DNA of 64,000 bases from Collinsella sp. TM10-22. GTDB taxonomy: Bacteria; Actinomycetota; Coriobacteriia; Coriobacteriales; Coriobacteriaceae. The position numbers and the translations under genes were made by a program. The stretch covers positions 111,632 to 175,631 of the forward strand of contig NZ_QSOC01000001.1 of the NCBI RefSeq assembly GCF_003466125.1, read 5' to 3'. Shown here in pieces: positions 62,047 to 64,000 of this stretch (its first letter is position 1; every line of letters starts with the position of its first letter). Below the pieces are notes generated by a model. It saw only the letters and a list, made by a program, of their open reading frames with translations. It made no database searches and had not been told where the DNA came from.

Positions 62047-62088
62047 AAAACCACCACAAAGGGGACAGGCACCTTTGTGGTGGTTTTT
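62047..62088 (+). terminator. terminator repeat after the glycosyltransferase
   Basis: AAAACCACCACAAAGG and CCTTTGTGGTGGTTTT are perfect 16-base complements around GGACAGGCA, followed by an extra T. It is the inverted twin of 55411-55451, differing at one position. Confidence 0.85.
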
Positions 62089-62116
62089 GCTTTTGAGCAG
62101 CTGTTCATGGAGGTGC

Positions 62117-62542
62117 ATGATGTTCTATATCCCATTTTGGATCTGCGCCTTTGCCGGTGCGGTGGTTGATGCCCGCGAGCGGCGGTACCCGAATGAGCTT
62201 GCCGGCGTGTGCGCGGTGGCGGCGTTTGCGGGCGTTTGGCTCGATCTCGGTTTGAGCACAGCGCTTGACCACGCGGGTCTAGCCGTCATCATGTATCTTG
62301 CTCTCGTGCTGACTGAGTCCCTCTGGCGTCGTCTTCGCCAAACCCCGGGCATCGGCATGGGAGATGCCAAGGCGCTCTTCGCGCTTTGCACGCTCGACCC
62401 TATGGGTGGCATCGTGGCATTTGCCGCCGCGCTCCTGGCCCTTGCCCTCTCCTGCCTCATCACAAAATCGCGCTCCCTGCCATTGCTCCCGTTTTTGGTG
62501 CCGATTTTTGCCATAATCGAGGTTGTGGGCTGCACATTGTAA
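62117..62542 (+). CDS. small prepilin-peptidase-like (A24) membrane protease
   Basis: This 141-residue, mostly hydrophobic protein has the two Asp motifs of type IV prepilin peptidases: VVDARERRYPNEL and GIGMGDAKALFALC (the GxGD type). The N-terminal methylase domain of PilD is absent, as in archaeal and Flp-type peptidases, so it would only cleave leader peptides of prepilin-like proteins. The ATG at 62117 follows ATGGAGG. No pilus genes are near; substrates would be encoded elsewhere. Confidence 0.75.
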   Translation: MMFYIPFWICAFAGAVVDARERRYPNELAGVCAVAAFAGVWLDLGLSTALDHAGLAVIMYLALVLTESLWRRLRQTPGIGMGDAKALFALCTLDPMGGIVAFAAALLALALSCLITKSRSLPLLPFLVPIFAIIEVVGCTL

Positions 62543-62573
62543 CCGATTGCGCATCCTTCTTAAGGAGCATGCC

Positions 62574-63821
62574 ATGGCAACTAATCAAGAAACGGCCGTC
62601 ATAAAGGCGCGCATGGACCGTATTCCCTCGGCGTTGTCGTCCGAACTTGTCGAGCGCATTGCCGCCGATCGTGCTTCGGGCTATGTCAACCCGTGTCGTT
62701 GCAACGACGACCAGGTCATTCGTCGTGTTGATCGTGTCGCCGACAAAGGTACGCTTATGCGTCCAGCGTTTATGCGCGATATCGAAAAGATACTTCATCT
62801 TCCGGCGTACACCCGTTATGCAGGCAAAACGCAGGTCTTTAGTTTCCGTAGCAATGACGATCTGTCACGTCGCGGTTTGCACGTGCAGCTTGTTTCGCGC
62901 ATCGCACGCGATATCGGCCGCGCCTTGGGGCTCAACTGTGATCTGATCGAGGCGATTGGCCTGGGCCACGACTTGGGGCACACGCCCTTTGGCCATGCCG
63001 GTGAGCGATTCCTCAACGATATTTACCACGAGCGCACCGGCCGCTTCTTTTTCCATAACGTGCAGTCGGTGCGCGTGCTCGATGCCCTGTATGGCCGCAA
63101 CGTATCGCTCCAGACGCTCGACGGCGTGCTATGCCATAACGGCGAGTACGAGCAGCGCGTGTTTGAATTGTCGGATATGGGCTCCTTTGACCAGTTCGAT
63201 CGGACAGTTGAGGACTGTATCGCCACGGGCTATGGCGCTATTGAGCACCTGCGTCCCATGACGCTCGAGGGCTGCGTCGTTCGCATTTCGGACATCCTCG
63301 CCTACGTCGGTCGTGACCGTCAGGATGCGATCGCGGCGGGCTTGCTTTCGCCAGACGCTTTTGATGATGGCCGGGGCGGTGCCTACAACAGTTGGATCCT
63401 CACGCACGCTTCCATCGATATCGTCGAGCACAGCTATGGCAAGCCGCGCATCGAGATGAGCGAGGACCTGTTTGAGGAAATACGCCGAGCCAAGCGCGAG
63501 AACTACGAGAAAATCTATAGCAAGGGCGGTATCGAAGGCGACTCCGAAGCGGAGCTGCGAGAGGCCTTCGAAAAGCTCTACGGCCGTTGCCTGCGGGACA
63601 TAAACGAAGGCGACGAGTCTTCGTACATCTTTAAGCATCACATTTCTCGCATTGAGCAGCAGCTTTCTTACTACGATCGCGTGTATGCCTGGCAGGAGGA
63701 CAAGGATCAAGCCGTGGTGGATTACATCGCGAGCATGACGGACGGTTATTTCTGCGAGCTCACGAGCAAGCTGTTCCCGGGTTTAAAGTTTCCGCACCGC
63801 ACCTATATTAACGAACGGTAG
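62574..63821 (+). CDS. dgt: deoxyguanosinetriphosphate triphosphohydrolase-like HD protein
   Basis: This 415-residue protein has the HD metal site in GLGHDLGHTPFGHAGERFL near residue 131, GYVNPCRCNDDQVIRRV and HLPAYTRYAGKTQVFSF N-terminal to it, and CHNGEYEQR after. Dgt enzymes hydrolyse dGTP to deoxyguanosine and triphosphate. The sequence departs from standard Dgt in several places, so activity on other dNTPs is possible. The ATG at 62574 follows AAGGAG. It is 31 bases after the peptidase gene and 54 before rarA. A role in limiting nucleotides for phage is only a possibility. Confidence 0.8.
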   Translation: MATNQETAVIKARMDRIPSALSSELVERIAADRASGYVNPCRCNDDQVIRRVDRVADKGTLMRPAFMRDIEKILHLPAYTRYAGKTQVFSFRSNDDLSRRGLHVQLVSRIARDIGRALGLNCDLIEAIGLGHDLGHTPFGHAGERFLNDIYHERTGRFFFHNVQSVRVLDALYGRNVSLQTLDGVLCHNGEYEQRVFELSDMGSFDQFDRTVEDCIATGYGAIEHLRPMTLEGCVVRISDILAYVGRDRQDAIAAGLLSPDAFDDGRGGAYNSWILTHASIDIVEHSYGKPRIEMSEDLFEEIRRAKRENYEKIYSKGGIEGDSEAELREAFEKLYGRCLRDINEGDESSYIFKHHISRIEQQLSYYDRVYAWQEDKDQAVVDYIASMTDGYFCELTSKLFPGLKFPHRTYINER

Positions 63822-63875
63822 TTCGTATCCTTTCGGTATACTGTTGGTCAACAACGATTTTGATTGATGCACGGG

Positions 63876-64000
63876 ATGGCTATGGACGACCTTTTTTCTG
63901 CCTCGACGCGCGAGCGTTCCTTTAGAAATGCGCCGCTCGCGGTGCGCATGCGCCCCAATTCGCTCGATGATTACGTGGGCCAGCAAAAGGCCGTCGGTAA
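63876..64000 (+). CDS. rarA: replication-associated recombination protein RarA (N-terminal part)
   Basis: The last 125 bases encode MAMDDLFSASTRERSFRNAP, then LAVRMRPNSLDDYVGQQKAV. The segment up to the window end matches the N-terminus of RarA/MgsA AAA+ ATPases (LAxRMRPxxLDxxxGQ), which act at stalled replication forks. The start may be the ATG at 63876 or the one at 63882. Related clamp loaders and RuvB share this motif, but L-A-x-R-M-R-P with that spacing favours RarA. The gene continues outside the window. Confidence 0.75.
   Translation, partial: MAMDDLFSASTRERSFRNAPLAVRMRPNSLDDYVGQQKAVG

Noticed and set aside
62574..63821. dgt as part of a phage-defence system
   Set aside because: dGTPases can defend against phage, but this gene lies among housekeeping genes with normal GC and no defence neighbours, so a core nucleotide-pool role is the simpler reading.
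1..64000. CRISPR array, rRNA operon, integrase or transposase genes
   Set aside because: No regularly spaced direct repeats, no rRNA sequence and no recombinase motifs were seen on either strand.

Overview
The window looks like a chromosomal segment of a high-GC Coriobacteriia bacterium, most likely Collinsella or a close relative. The grounds are strongly GC-biased codon use, an actinobacterial-style housekeeping gene order, an ileS T-box leader, and dense families of intergenic hairpin repeats of a kind I associate with Collinsella. The genus is inference, since there is no rRNA here.

Bases 1-9,600 are an accessory region with lower GC and many broken genes. It holds a truncated exported protein, two degenerate copies of the same small gene on either side of a reverse-transcriptase cassette (RT, a frameshifted DUF4238 gene, half of an Abi_2 gene), an AbiH gene, a 260-bp tandem inverted-repeat element, and a tight ATPase plus TOPRIM/RloB-like gene pair behind a perfect 22-bp-arm palindrome. 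The pair's last stop codon abuts the interior of a polyphosphate-polymerase (VTC) gene, which is itself fused by deletion to the tail of a DUF4956 gene. The region reads as a phage-defence island that has replaced part of a chromosomal operon.

Bases 9,790-15,550 carry a sucrose operon (scrR, scrA, scrB with two LacI-type operators), a PLP-fold enzyme relative without its usual lysine, and a ModE-like regulator. The last two are convergent and share a 35-bp-arm inverted repeat containing both stop codons. guaB follows, then leuS behind a 119-nt hairpin leader.

Bases 20,350-32,360 are the translation/transcription block: rimP, nusA, infB, rbfA, nrnA, truB, ribF, dnaG, rpoD and two identical tRNA-Asn genes. 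Several of these genes overlap or nearly touch, so they are probably co-transcribed. Bases 32,500-47,400 hold asp23-like, fakA-like, recG, rsmD, coaD, a DivIVA-like gene, DUF177, rpmF, plsX, acpP, rnc, smc, ftsY and ffh, a typical lipid, ribosome and SRP cluster. rpmF is a 59-residue gene that is easy to miss.

Bases 47,500-64,000 contain a DUF134-NifX fusion with probable self-operators, thyA-folA, an rRNA/tRNA methyltransferase, a MATE exporter, cobO, ftsH, a DUF523 gene, T-box-ileS, lspA-rluD, a processive glycosyltransferase, a small prepilin-type peptidase, a dGTPase-like gene and the first 41 codons of rarA.

The best candidates for something undescribed are the ATPase/TOPRIM-like pair with its Shine-Dalgarno-containing palindrome, the RT-DUF4238 association, and the leuS leader hairpin.
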